NCBI GenBank assembly: GCA_021734255.1
Contig: JAIPJM010000011.1
Span: 17,925-81,924, forward strand
Direction of reading: 5' to 3'
Length of the DNA: 64,000 nt
Origin: Fidelibacterota bacterium
GTDB taxonomy: Bacteria; Fidelibacterota; UBA8477; JABMPR01
Shown: positions 7,989 through 16,896 of the stretch, one piece after another
Layout: the number at the start of each line of letters is the position of its first letter
How positions within the stretch are numbered: the stretch's first letter is position 1
Position numbers and translations under genes: made by a program
The notes under the pieces: generated by a model
Database searches by the model: none
Told to the model about the DNA's origin: nothing
Seen by the model: only the letters and a program-made list of their open reading frames with translations

Positions 7989-10063
7989 TAGTATCGCTTC
8001 CGTTTAACTGGGTCATGATAGTAATTGAACTTCCATAGCGTCGCAGGGCCGTGACAGTCGATACATAAGGTTTTATGGCTGGGGTTTCTCAGAAATGATG
8101 TTAGATAACTTCCCTCATTATTGTCCCCCGATTCTTCTACCAAATTGTCTTCAAAAGACCACTTATGCGGATCATGACAGGTGAAACAATCAATAAAGCC
8201 AAAAACTTTTTCAGGTTGAGTCTCGCTAAACACTGGAAAATCGATCCAGTCTCCAGTCCCCCGAACATTTTTGGCAACAGTGCCATAGTCATGGGGATGA
8301 TCCCATGCCTCTGGAAGTTTATTTTCTGCACTTTTTCCTTCCTGATGGCAGGAGAAACAGAAATGTTCATTATACGAGTTGCCCATAGAAGCTTCCCATG
8401 ACCGCAGTAAGCCATGTTCCGCCCGGGCATTATGGGATGAGTGACAGAATGAGCAGGCACTGTGATTTGCATCGCCCAGGTCATGATCTGTACCGATCAC
8501 GTCCTTTTGCTCACTATGACATTCGATACACAGATTCGGTTCTGGCCAATTTTTGATACGTAGGAATGAATTCCGATCATTTCCATCCAGGTCTGCCACT
8601 CGGGAAGTATTCTCAGCACTTCCCCATAAATGAGGATCATGACAGGTAATACAGGTAATGGTTCCATCGAATCCATGAAGTACATCACTGGCAGCTTTGA
8701 GGTCGCCACCCATGGGGTGATCAAGACCGCCCACTGTGGTCGGGTAATGCGCTTCTGAATGGCAGAATTCGCATAGCTCTCTGGTAACATCCTCTCCAAC
8801 CTCGGCCGTATTTGTCTTATAGCCAAAATCACCATGGGTTTCATGACAGGCAGAACACTGGCCTCTAAATGCGTCGGTATTTCTGAAATGCTGTTGGAAA
8901 CCTTCCCTGACCACACTGTGATCAGAAGCGGTGATCTGGGCTTTGGCTGGATGGCATGATGTACAGAGCTGTCCCTCAGCATCATCGGGAAGTCTCAGAA
9001 AGGAGGTGTACTCTGTCCCCTCCTCATTTGCCTCAGTGACGGCATGACGTTTGGAAAATTCCCACTGATGGGGGTCATGACAACTCAGACATCTGATCTC
9101 TTCACCCGCAGTGATATTCAGTGCTGGTACTGACGCTGGCACTTTCTTTCCATTGACGACATGGCCAGCATGCGGATATGCCTTCGCTTGCGCCAGACCT
9201 TCTTCGTTGTGGCAACCGAGACAATAACTATTCTCACCATCCTCAGGCGTGAGCTCAACCGCCCACATAAATTTACCATTTCCGCCATGGCTGGTATGGC
9301 AGGTAGCACAAGCATCCTGCTCGCCGAAGCTTGGTCCCAATGCACCTGATGTACTTTTAAAGCTTGTTGCCAGGTCATGGTCGGTCAATTCAATATTGAA
9401 ATAAGATTCATGGCAGGATGAGCATAATTCACTTCGATCGGATCCTGTTACCCCGATGGTGGACTGCTCCCCGTGAATAGGATGGCAGGTCATACACTCA
9501 ATGGTATTGTTAGCCCCAAAAAAGGTCCCAGCAGGCATTTTGTGATCAGCATTGACTGGTATGTGTATGGGATGGTTAAAATGCTTTTCAGCCTGATCAG
9601 CGTGACAGCTGATACATAGATCGGAGTTCTTGACCTCTTTGCGAATGAAAGGTGCTAAGCCACCAGGGACAATTGGTTTCAAGGAGTGAGGCGTATGGCA
9701 GGTACCGCAATAGATCTTCTTATTCTTATCCAGAGGAAGATCTCTGATCTTGATCTTAGTCATATCCATACCCAGGGCATGATTATTCGACCTGAAGACC
9801 TCTCTGGAATCCATGACAGTACCATCATGACAACTTGCACAGGCTTTCTTCGCAGGAATGTGGGAAGGAATTCCTTCGATCTGGATCGGTGCATCCAGCT
9901 TTGGGATCAATGAATTCTCGGCTTGTGCATTCTCGTGCCAGGTCACATGGCACACCACACAATCAAAACTGATATTTCTACTCTTACTCCTGGGTTGACC
10001 GAACAAGCCCTGAACCAGGACAAGCAGGAAAAGAAAAAAGATTATATGTCTCTGCTTATTCAT
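7988..10063 (-). CDS. 18-heme cytochrome c with repeated doubled-CXXCH modules
   Basis: A 691-residue protein with a signal peptide (cleavage near LFGQ) and 18 CxxCH motifs, the largest heme load in the window. The C-terminal two thirds repeat a module in which a CHDPHxW heme site is followed by a SFLR segment and then an LCxxCH site; copies lie at about residues 315-365, 485-530 and 620-675, pointing to internal duplication. No membrane anchor is visible after the signal. It is sandwiched between two NHL-propeller genes, with short overlaps. The likely role is a long-range periplasmic or extracellular electron wire; a filament-forming cytochrome is possible but not shown. Confidence 0.92.
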   Translation of the reverse strand: MNKQRHIIFFLFLLVLVQGLFGQPRSKSRNISFDCVVCHVTWHENAQAENSLIPKLDAPIQIEGIPSHIPAKKACASCHDGTVMDSREVFRSNNHALGMDMTKIKIRDLPLDKNKKIYCGTCHTPHSLKPIVPGGLAPFIRKEVKNSDLCISCHADQAEKHFNHPIHIPVNADHKMPAGTFFGANNTIECMTCHPIHGEQSTIGVTGSDRSELCSSCHESYFNIELTDHDLATSFKSTSGALGPSFGEQDACATCHTSHGGNGKFMWAVELTPEDGENSYCLGCHNEEGLAQAKAYPHAGHVVNGKKVPASVPALNITAGEEIRCLSCHDPHQWEFSKRHAVTEANEEGTEYTSFLRLPDDAEGQLCTSCHPAKAQITASDHSVVREGFQQHFRNTDAFRGQCSACHETHGDFGYKTNTAEVGEDVTRELCEFCHSEAHYPTTVGGLDHPMGGDLKAASDVLHGFDGTITCITCHDPHLWGSAENTSRVADLDGNDRNSFLRIKNWPEPNLCIECHSEQKDVIGTDHDLGDANHSACSFCHSSHNARAEHGLLRSWEASMGNSYNEHFCFSCHQEGKSAENKLPEAWDHPHDYGTVAKNVRGTGDWIDFPVFSETQPEKVFGFIDCFTCHDPHKWSFEDNLVEESGDNNEGSYLTSFLRNPSHKTLCIDCHGPATLWKFNYYHDPVKRKRY

Positions 10064-10937
10064 CTCTTAGCCTGTAGACACTCACCCTATCATTGGATGA
10101 CTCGACCACCCAGATCCTGTTGTTTTTATCCAGCCAGATGCCCATTGGTGCCTTCAACCTTAATTCTTTACCATCCACTGCAGCGATCCCCAGGTATTTA
10201 CCGGACAGAGAAAACAGTTGAAGCACGCCTGTAAAACTGTCTGAGATCCAGACCTGCTGTTTTGTATTCATTGCCACACCCTTGGGTCGAATGATCTGTC
10301 CTCTTTGCGCTCCCGGTTTGGCGATCATTTGCGGGAAGCGCCCTGAGGGAGAATACGAGAGTACACGTCGATTAAGAATATCTGGAATGATCAGGCGGTT
10401 TTCTGGTCCCGCCGCTAACAGACCAGGATTGATGAACTCTCCCAAACCGTTGCCCCGGTTTCCCCAGGTCTTGCTGATCTTTCCATTTGAGTCTACCAGT
10501 ATGATCCGATGATTGGCACGGTCACTTACTGCAATTTGATTGTTAATACCAACCAGATCAACGGGTTCGGTCCATGCTTCCAGGGGAATGACCTGGTTGA
10601 TCCTGCCATTTTTCCCCAGTTCCAGAATTCGAGACCTTGGTGTATCAGCGATCCATATCTTGTTATCAATACAGGCGATCCCAACAGCTTTGTAAATGGT
10701 CCCGCGATTAGGGCGAATACTTCTTACCTGGCCAGCAGCATTGATCTCAACTACACGGTCATTCATGCCATCCAGGACAAAAACATCACCCCGTTCATTT
10801 CCACAGATATCAGTGGGATAATAAAAACCCGCCTCAACGCTTCTTTCAAATTGAACAGTGATATTCTGACCAAATGATATCTGGACCAGAAAGAGGAGCT
10901 GTATTAAAAAGAGGCGTGATCTTATGGCGCTAGTCAA
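10056..10937 (-). CDS. NHL-repeat beta-propeller protein, exported
   Basis: A 293-residue protein with a signal peptide (residues 1 to about 23, ending SFGQ) and no lipobox, followed by NHL-type blades such as DVFVLDGMNDRVVEIN, KIWIADTPRSRILEL and QVWISDSFTGVLQLF. It is a paralogue of the lipoprotein at 6975-7988 and flanks the same 18-heme cytochrome on the other side, overlapping its start by eight bases. It probably binds or organises the cytochrome in the periplasm or outside the cell. No enzymatic motif is seen. Confidence 0.85.
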   Translation of the reverse strand: MTSAIRSRLFLIQLLFLVQISFGQNITVQFERSVEAGFYYPTDICGNERGDVFVLDGMNDRVVEINAAGQVRSIRPNRGTIYKAVGIACIDNKIWIADTPRSRILELGKNGRINQVIPLEAWTEPVDLVGINNQIAVSDRANHRIILVDSNGKISKTWGNRGNGLGEFINPGLLAAGPENRLIIPDILNRRVLSYSPSGRFPQMIAKPGAQRGQIIRPKGVAMNTKQQVWISDSFTGVLQLFSLSGKYLGIAAVDGKELRLKAPMGIWLDKNNRIWVVESSNDRVSVYRLRDE

Positions 10938-10960
10938 CTTGAAGGTCCACTCATATCCAA

Positions 10961-11758
10961 TTATTCGAACACGGCTGGAAAATAAAACAGTTCGTATTTC
11001 TCTACCATGCCGACAACAGCTGAATGCTGGAGTTCGTTCAGACGTTCACCTTCAAAACCAAGCGCTGTCATTGGAAACTCAGATGATTCGCTGTGACAAT
11101 CCGAACAGGTCTTAGGATCTTGTCCCACCATTGCTTCAGCTTCCTGTCGGATCTTCTCCTTATTGACTGTTTCGCCATTCAGGACCGCTTCACGATAGGC
11201 CTCGTACATGGGTGTGTTGTAGGGCGTATATACGCGCGTATTAAGTGAGCCATCCACAACAAGTGGCGTGATCTTGGAAATGAAATTCTCTGCTCCAGAG
11301 ACATCATCATCACCGATCTTGACCAGGCCGTAGGGACCGTTCCGTGTCAAGGAATTATCCACACCAAAGTCATACCAGCGATACGTTAATTTTCGACCAG
11401 GTTCCTGCTCCATGTGACACACCATGCAAGTCATGAACCGCGAGTGTTGATTGTAGAATGCCCGGGTACGTTTTTCTTTTTTGTGGGGCCAGATCGAATG
11501 ACATGTCAGACAGTTCTCCTGTTCATCCATTGGCAGAAAATGCCGCTCACTGGTCTGATGAAAGTGATCTGATCGATTATCAAAATTTGTGTAGTAGTTA
11601 TTCAGCATTTCAACGTAATCAGGGAATTCGCCAGCATCCATGGCGACCTGTTCAACTTCCGTATCATGGGAGACCGCATTCCCTACGATCCAAACTGAGA
11701 GGACAATGCCAATGACCAGAGCCCCAAGGCCATACAGGTATTTAAAGATATTTTTCAT
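10961..11758 (-). CDS. Membrane-anchored triheme cytochrome c
   Basis: A 265-residue protein with an uncleaved-looking N-terminal membrane segment (about residues 8-30) and three CxxCH motifs: CLTCH near residue 82, CMVCH near 110 and CSDCH near 220. The long stretch between the second and third motif has no heme. Its start overlaps the stop of the b-type cytochrome gene by four bases, so the two are probably subunits of one quinol-oxidising complex. The NapC/NrfH family is an alternative by general shape, but those carry four hemes. Confidence 0.87.
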   Translation of the reverse strand: MKNIFKYLYGLGALVIGIVLSVWIVGNAVSHDTEVEQVAMDAGEFPDYVEMLNNYYTNFDNRSDHFHQTSERHFLPMDEQENCLTCHSIWPHKKEKRTRAFYNQHSRFMTCMVCHMEQEPGRKLTYRWYDFGVDNSLTRNGPYGLVKIGDDDVSGAENFISKITPLVVDGSLNTRVYTPYNTPMYEAYREAVLNGETVNKEKIRQEAEAMVGQDPKTCSDCHSESSEFPMTALGFEGERLNELQHSAVVGMVEKYELFYFPAVFE

Positions 11759-12447
11759 TTCTCGGCCTTCTCCTGCGCTTTGATCTCTTCTAATTCCAGT
11801 GGATGTTCATGCTCCATCTCTTCTTCAGTAAGGGTCCCCTTGTACCAGACCTTATTTGCGGGCCAGACACGGGGGTTGAAGTGAACATTGTAGAAATGCC
11901 AGATAGCGATGGCTAAAAAAGCAAGCAAGGCTTCATCACTGTGGGCAATATATGCGATCTGGATAAAAACACCGGGCAGCAGCCGGCTGAATTCGACTGG
12001 AAACCATAGAATGAGACCACTACCCGCCATAATGAACATACCCCAGAACACAGCCCAATAATCAAATTTCTCGATATATGAGAATTTATGGAACTTGGGT
12101 CGTTCATCTGAAAGGAAGAGGAAATAGCGCAAGTTTGTCTTGATATCTCTGGCATCCTTCATGGTCGGGAGTAAATACATCTGTGATAATGGTGCTCTCT
12201 TCACGATCAGATTATAGAGTACATATAAAACGTGATACACGAAATTGATTATCATAATGGCAGCAGCAATGCGATGTATAAAGCGGGCATTTTCTATACC
12301 GCCCATAAATGCAAAGACCCATCCGCCAAACACACTATCGGGAAATTTGATGGGAAAACCGGTAAACACCAGGATGATAAAGGGGACGAACATGAAAACA
12401 TGCTGCAGCCTCTGATTCAAATTGAATCGTAAAAACTCTCTGCTCAT
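11755..12447 (-). CDS. b-type cytochrome membrane subunit (b561/hydrogenase b-subunit type)
   Basis: A 230-residue integral membrane protein with four hydrophobic helices. Candidate heme b ligands lie in RLQHVF, RFIHRIA, FVYHVLY, IAHSDEA and AIWHFYN, spaced as in the cytochrome b561 / Ni-hydrogenase b-subunit family. It would oxidise menaquinol and pass electrons to the neighbouring c-type subunits. It overlaps both neighbours by four bases (12444-12447 and 11755-11758). It closely parallels the C-terminal membrane domain of the plus-strand fusion protein at 874-2802, including the final IWH-FYN helix. Confidence 0.88.
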   Translation of the reverse strand: MSREFLRFNLNQRLQHVFMFVPFIILVFTGFPIKFPDSVFGGWVFAFMGGIENARFIHRIAAAIMIINFVYHVLYVLYNLIVKRAPLSQMYLLPTMKDARDIKTNLRYFLFLSDERPKFHKFSYIEKFDYWAVFWGMFIMAGSGLILWFPVEFSRLLPGVFIQIAYIAHSDEALLAFLAIAIWHFYNVHFNPRVWPANKVWYKGTLTEEEMEHEHPLELEEIKAQEKAEK

Positions 12448-13460
12448 CTTTTCCTCCGGATTGTATAGGCGTCAACAGCCCAGCGACCGAAATCAAGGAG
12501 TATGTGAGCCAGTAGAAAAGCCATGGTACCTGCTGTCAGGAGTATAAATCCCCATTCTACGAAAAATGGAATTGGATTGTCTGCCGGTGTCGGTTCAGAA
12601 TGGATCGCAGCAGTAGAAAATCTTGCCGTCGCGTTGCTGTGACAATAGGTGTTCGCACTACAAGTCATCTGGATATTATTTGCATGAATGCTCGAATTGG
12701 GATCAGTGGCCGGTAGATTCAGGTGGTTCCGATGACAATCCACACAGTTCGCAACATTATCAAGTCCTCTTTTCAAAGCTTTGCCGTGAAAATGATTTTC
12801 ATATCCAGCCACCTGGGTCAGATTGACATCAAATTCCTGCATCCTGCTCTGATCAGCATGGCAGGAGGAACAGAGTTCAACGATCCGAATAGAAGCTGAC
12901 GCCGAGCGGTGCTCTGAATGTGAGCTGACGTGGAGGATCACACCGGCAAGCCCTTCACCCTCATGACAGCGCAGACAGTGATCACTATGTTTAGAGAGAT
13001 CATCCTCCAGAATTTCATTCCTGAACGAATTATCATGGCAATACTTACAATCCGGCTTCTTTGCGTTCTGTTCATCAGAATGCTTGGGGTTTTGACCATG
13101 GGAGCTGATGGCGTGTGAGTCCCGTTGATCAGTGTGGCTATACCCGGTCAATGCGAACGGCTTGGTAATGTGGCAGGCTTTGCCGCAATCAACCTTCTGC
13201 ACCTCTTCTGGATGAGGAAATTCGTTTATATCTGTATGGCAGTCCCTACAGATCACATTCCGGTGCGTTGAATGTTCGTAGTCACCGGCAATAACTTCAA
13301 AATTTCGCATTCCCCCATCAGTACTACTGACACCAAGCATGGGCAGGTCATGGCACAGGTAGCAGTTCTCAGCATCAGCCTGTTGTTGCCCCAAAAGGGT
13401 GGTGGTCAGCAGCATGCCAAGCAGGGATAAGCGGGTCGATCTATAGATCATGGCAAGCAT
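12444..13460 (-). CDS. Multiheme cytochrome c with C-terminal membrane anchor
   Basis: A 338-residue protein with an N-terminal signal peptide and a single hydrophobic helix near residues 298-325 followed by a basic tail. Six canonical CxxCH sites are joined by two expanded ones: CGKACH (CX3CH, near residue 92) and CSANTYCH (CX5CH, near residue 275). Two in-frame ATGs (13460, 13451) are possible starts; the second directly opens the signal peptide. It overlaps the octaheme gene upstream and the b-type subunit downstream, and with the latter corresponds to the single fused protein at 874-2802. It is likely the c-type partner of the b subunit on the periplasmic face. Confidence 0.88.
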   Translation of the reverse strand: MLAMIYRSTRLSLLGMLLTTTLLGQQQADAENCYLCHDLPMLGVSSTDGGMRNFEVIAGDYEHSTHRNVICRDCHTDINEFPHPEEVQKVDCGKACHITKPFALTGYSHTDQRDSHAISSHGQNPKHSDEQNAKKPDCKYCHDNSFRNEILEDDLSKHSDHCLRCHEGEGLAGVILHVSSHSEHRSASASIRIVELCSSCHADQSRMQEFDVNLTQVAGYENHFHGKALKRGLDNVANCVDCHRNHLNLPATDPNSSIHANNIQMTCSANTYCHSNATARFSTAAIHSEPTPADNPIPFFVEWGFILLTAGTMAFLLAHILLDFGRWAVDAYTIRRKR

Positions 13461-14301
13461 AGCAAAGGTTCTCTTTTTCTAATCGTAGATAGCGTGAATT
13501 TTCTCCCTCTCCAACATAGACCACCTGATCGTCGGCAAGTGTACCACGGTTGTGTGTGTAGTGGCAGGTATTGCACTGGATCTGGTTATCCGCAGAGAGT
13601 GGTAGGTCGATCTTATACTTCTTTTTGGTCTCTCTAAAGCGTTTGATCGTGACTTTCCTGGACAATTCAATGTTCTTACCCTGATGGTTCTCCTCATGGT
13701 TGTGCAGGAAATGGCATTTGTTACAGGTGGCTGCCACACCCAGATGCATTTCATTGGCGATGGTCGGATGATCTGTCTTGCTGGGTACCTTGGTATGGCA
13801 CTGCAGGCACGTCGATTTGTCTGTACTTCCATCAGCCAGGGTCTGGATATGTGGATTGACACCTTTGTAGGTGTTCTGGTCGTGACATTGGTAACAAAAA
13901 TCCAATTCTACCTTAAAAGGTCCCCCGCGTAAAAATGTTTGGTTCGCTCTGTCAATGTTGCATGCAACCTGATGACAGGTAGTACAGCTGAATTCATGTT
14001 GGGAATCCAGCTTAAAATTTTTGGGAATTGAGATATTTGCGCTCGTCAGATCCAAGTTGTCCAATTGATGGATCTTTGTATTTACCTCAGAACGAGAATG
14101 ACATTCCGTACATGAGGATGCTAAGAAATTAGAGGTGCTCGGTGCTCCACCGGCCTCATGGCAGACTGTGCAATCGTCTCCACCGTGGGGATTGATCTTC
14201 CCGGGGTAGGTGAACTGGGCACAGCATACGCCTAGCAACAGAAGGGAGCCGAATAAAATTCGGCTCCCCCTCAGAATTCTATATGAATAAATATTATTCA
14301 T
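13441..14301 (-). CDS. Octaheme cytochrome c
   Basis: A 286-residue exported cytochrome with a signal peptide; cysteines at the LLGVCCAQ end make lipidation possible. Eight CxxCH motifs run from CTVCH near residue 43 to CYACH at the very C-terminus, with contexts such as CHEAGG and CHYTHNRG typical of doubled-CXXCH proteins. Its stop codon lies inside the start region of the following anchored cytochrome, implying translational coupling. It is likely a periplasmic shuttle between the quinol-oxidising unit and the outer-membrane cytochromes. Confidence 0.88.
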   Translation of the reverse strand: MNNIYSYRILRGSRILFGSLLLLGVCCAQFTYPGKINPHGGDDCTVCHEAGGAPSTSNFLASSCTECHSRSEVNTKIHQLDNLDLTSANISIPKNFKLDSQHEFSCTTCHQVACNIDRANQTFLRGGPFKVELDFCYQCHDQNTYKGVNPHIQTLADGSTDKSTCLQCHTKVPSKTDHPTIANEMHLGVAATCNKCHFLHNHEENHQGKNIELSRKVTIKRFRETKKKYKIDLPLSADNQIQCNTCHYTHNRGTLADDQVVYVGEGENSRYLRLEKENLCYACHDL

Positions 14302-14320
14302 TTAGTGCTTCTTATCAGCC

Positions 14321-15277
14321 TTACTCCATTGGAAAATCTGAAGTCAATGCAGCCCACTGGTGAGCTTGAAGGTTATCATAAATCATGCTGTTTGCACCAA
14401 ACTTAAGGCTGAGAGCATCATATCCAAGTGCTGTCAACCAGGCTGTCATCATGGATGATGTCTGACCGGTCCAGCAATAGGTAACAATCTGCTGTGCAGG
14501 ATCCAGAATATCAAGACCATCATTGGCAATTGTCAGTGTACCAGGTGTAACCTGATGCGCACCGGCAATATGACCATAATCTGAGTTATCTGTAGCACCC
14601 CAGTAGTTGATGATCTGATAGTTAGCAGGTGCATCAAGCACGGTAGAAGCTGAAACGCCTTTGAATCCAGCAAGAATGGCATCTACCCGCTCTGCTAGAA
14701 TAGCAGCACCATCGGTGAGATCAGTGTTGATCACAGGATCTTCATTGTCTGAGAGAAGCGCTGCAGGATCTGCAGGGAATGTCCAATTACTGCTGGTTGT
14801 TCCGGCATTGCCAACATTGCCTGACCATGAGTCAAACTGGCCAGCCCAACCGCTCATACCCCATTTAACAGATTTTGCATCTGTGTAACCGCTAAGACGC
14901 AACGCAACAACTGCGTGAGCAGCACTCTGACCTGAATAACAGGCAACGAGCACAGGCAGATCAGATGTGTTCTTAGCTTCAACGGTTGTAACGACATCAG
15001 CATAGGCACAGTTTACTGCACCAGGAATATGACCTTCTGCATACTTCTCAGCAGAACGAATATCCAGAATAAAAAAGTCGGCTTCGTTTCCACTGATAGC
15101 TGAAGCAGTTGTGATCCAATCTGCTACAACGGTGGTTGCATCGTAGTCATTCTCGACCATGTACTTCGACAGGGTCTCGAATGCTGTTGCATCTTCTTCA
15201 TCATCAGTACTCTCACAGCTTACCATAAATCCCAGGGCAAGCACCAGTACCAATACTAGTCTCCAATCAAGTTTCAT
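14321..15277 (-). CDS. Tandem rhodanese-domain lipoprotein (ExtH-like)
   Basis: A 318-residue lipoprotein (lipobox FMVSC, Cys21) preceded by a strong AGGAGGGG ribosome site. Two rhodanese-like domains follow: the first, about residues 45-155, has the active-site loop CYSGQS; the second, about 190-318, has CWTGQT. Both keep the catalytic Cys, so each could carry a persulfide or perselenide. Lipid-anchored rhodaneses are found next to porin-cytochrome genes in the Geobacter ext cluster, where the locus is linked to selenite/tellurite reduction; the parallel is from family knowledge and gene context. A substrate cannot be named from sequence. Confidence 0.88.
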   Translation of the reverse strand: MKLDWRLVLVLVLALGFMVSCESTDDEEDATAFETLSKYMVENDYDATTVVADWITTASAISGNEADFFILDIRSAEKYAEGHIPGAVNCAYADVVTTVEAKNTSDLPVLVACYSGQSAAHAVVALRLSGYTDAKSVKWGMSGWAGQFDSWSGNVGNAGTTSSNWTFPADPAALLSDNEDPVINTDLTDGAAILAERVDAILAGFKGVSASTVLDAPANYQIINYWGATDNSDYGHIAGAHQVTPGTLTIANDGLDILDPAQQIVTYCWTGQTSSMMTAWLTALGYDALSLKFGANSMIYDNLQAHQWAALTSDFPME

Positions 15278-15312
15278 TTCCCCTCCTTTAGGTTGTTTTG
15301 AACTTGCATTAC

Positions 15313-16896
15313 TTAGTTATGACTTAAATGACATCCTGAGGAAAAACATGGGTCATCCCCCAGGCTGGTATTCTTGTTTGCTTCGATCTCAGCACTGAGA
15401 TCGTCACCGGTGATATCTCTTTCCATATCACTATCTTTTAAATAATAATCGCTATTACCATACCCAGCGTGATAATGGCAATTATCAGAACAATTATCGC
15501 TGGTATATATCTGACCGGTTGTATCGGCCCAGCTTGCATCCACTAAAGTTCTGTCTGTCCATCTCTGGATGTTATGGGGGCTGGTGTATTTCCAGGTTTC
15601 CATATTGGTGGCACCTGCTGCGAAATTATCAACCGACCATTCAGGAATATTCCAGTTTTTAAAGGCATCAGGTGAGACCGGAATATGGCGAATCGCTATC
15701 CAGGCTGAGTTGCCATGTGGATTGTCTGTCTCTCCATAGACTGGGTTTCGACCGATCTTGAACTGTGGGTAAACCCGGTAACCACCAGGCCCATGGGAAG
15801 AATAGTCTGCCGCTTCTACATATTCCTCAGTCCACTCACCTGCATGACAGGTATTACAATTATTGTATTGTTGTGAGTGACAGACATAACAGGCGAGGTC
15901 AGCGCCATCCGTTGCATCAGCGTTTGGCCAGTGCTGGGCATGAAAGGCGTTATCATCACTATCAACCTGATGACAGTCCACGCACTGGGGCAGATCGGTC
16001 ACATGATAGCGTGAGATGTAATCTGCGTCTGTGGCACCATCGCCATGAAAATCCTCCTGGTGGCAATCCAGGCAGGTATATCCAAAATCATTATGAACGT
16101 CTGGTTTATTTCCCGGTACCCGTTCCTGGTTTGCATTCCAGTCATCACCGACTCGGGATCCATGACAGGCAGTGCAGACATTCTCTTCACTGGGTGTGGC
16201 GATAAATTGATGACTATATCCAACTCGCTGTTCAAGGAAACCTTTACCGGCGGTATGGGGGCGGCTCACATGGCACTGTCCACACGTGGTATGGCAACCA
16301 CTGCAATCCTTGGTAAAACCCTCTTGAATCTCGACAGGGCATTCTTCGAAGGAGTCATACCCGTTTCTCATGGCCACATGGGCTTTCTCGCCCCAGAGGT
16401 TACTGTGAATGCTGGTCTCATTCCTGCGAACGATATCACCATGGCAAAGACTTCCGCTACAGCCATCTTTACCAATAGCTGAGGGATCACGTGTCATTTC
16501 AGTGTGCGCTGCTCGATAAGCTGAGATATCATCATCAGCATCGACCTCAGCTAGACCACCATGACATCCAGCACAACCGATGCTGGCATGGGTAGGATCA
16601 ATATCCGAGTAGGACTCTATTCCTCTGGTTGCATTTAATCTGATCAAAACCTTATCTGTAAGCGTCAACGGCGCCGCTCCACCGCCTCAGCCAGGCGCTG
16701 CATGAGATTCTTCCGGAAGTTCGGAGAGCTCATCCAGGGCAGCAATAATTCCAGAGATGGCCGATCTGTTCGTGTGGCACCCCTCGCAGGTATAATCAAC
16801 CAGATCACCGTCCTGGGGAGTGATAGAATCACAATTCCAGAAGAAGGAAATGGCAAATACTAAAGCAAGGATCTGAATTCGTCTGTTTAATCGCAT
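15313..16896 (-). CDS. Multiheme cytochrome c lipoprotein with in-frame TGA (probable selenoprotein, ExtKL-like)
   Basis: A lipoprotein start (signal ending FFWNC, CEGCH motif near residue 37) runs for 69 codons to a TGA at 16689-16687. The same frame continues without a break to the stop at 15313, adding a 457-codon stretch with eight CxxCH, one CX3CH (CSDNCH) and two CX4CH (CSGSLCH, CFSSGCH) sites. The downstream part has no signal of its own, and the upstream part would be only a heme and a linker, so they make sense as one 527-residue exported protein. The TGA sits in a Gly/Ala-rich segment reading APG-TGA-GGGAAP. Selenocysteine insertion is the leading explanation; a point mutation or sequencing error are alternatives. 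It overlaps the MerR gene by ten bases. Confidence 0.72.

Noticed and set aside
15765..16482. Overlapping plus-strand frames opposite the multiheme cytochrome
   Set aside because: They arise from reverse reading of repeated CxxCH codons.
15313..16668. Treating the downstream cytochrome as a separate gene starting at 16668
   Set aside because: It would lack an export signal, has no good ribosome site, and the frame is open right back to the TGA and beyond.
16665..16856. 63-codon frame overlapping the TGA-containing cytochrome
   Set aside because: It is a shifted-frame reading of the same DNA; the true frame carries the lipobox and heme motif.
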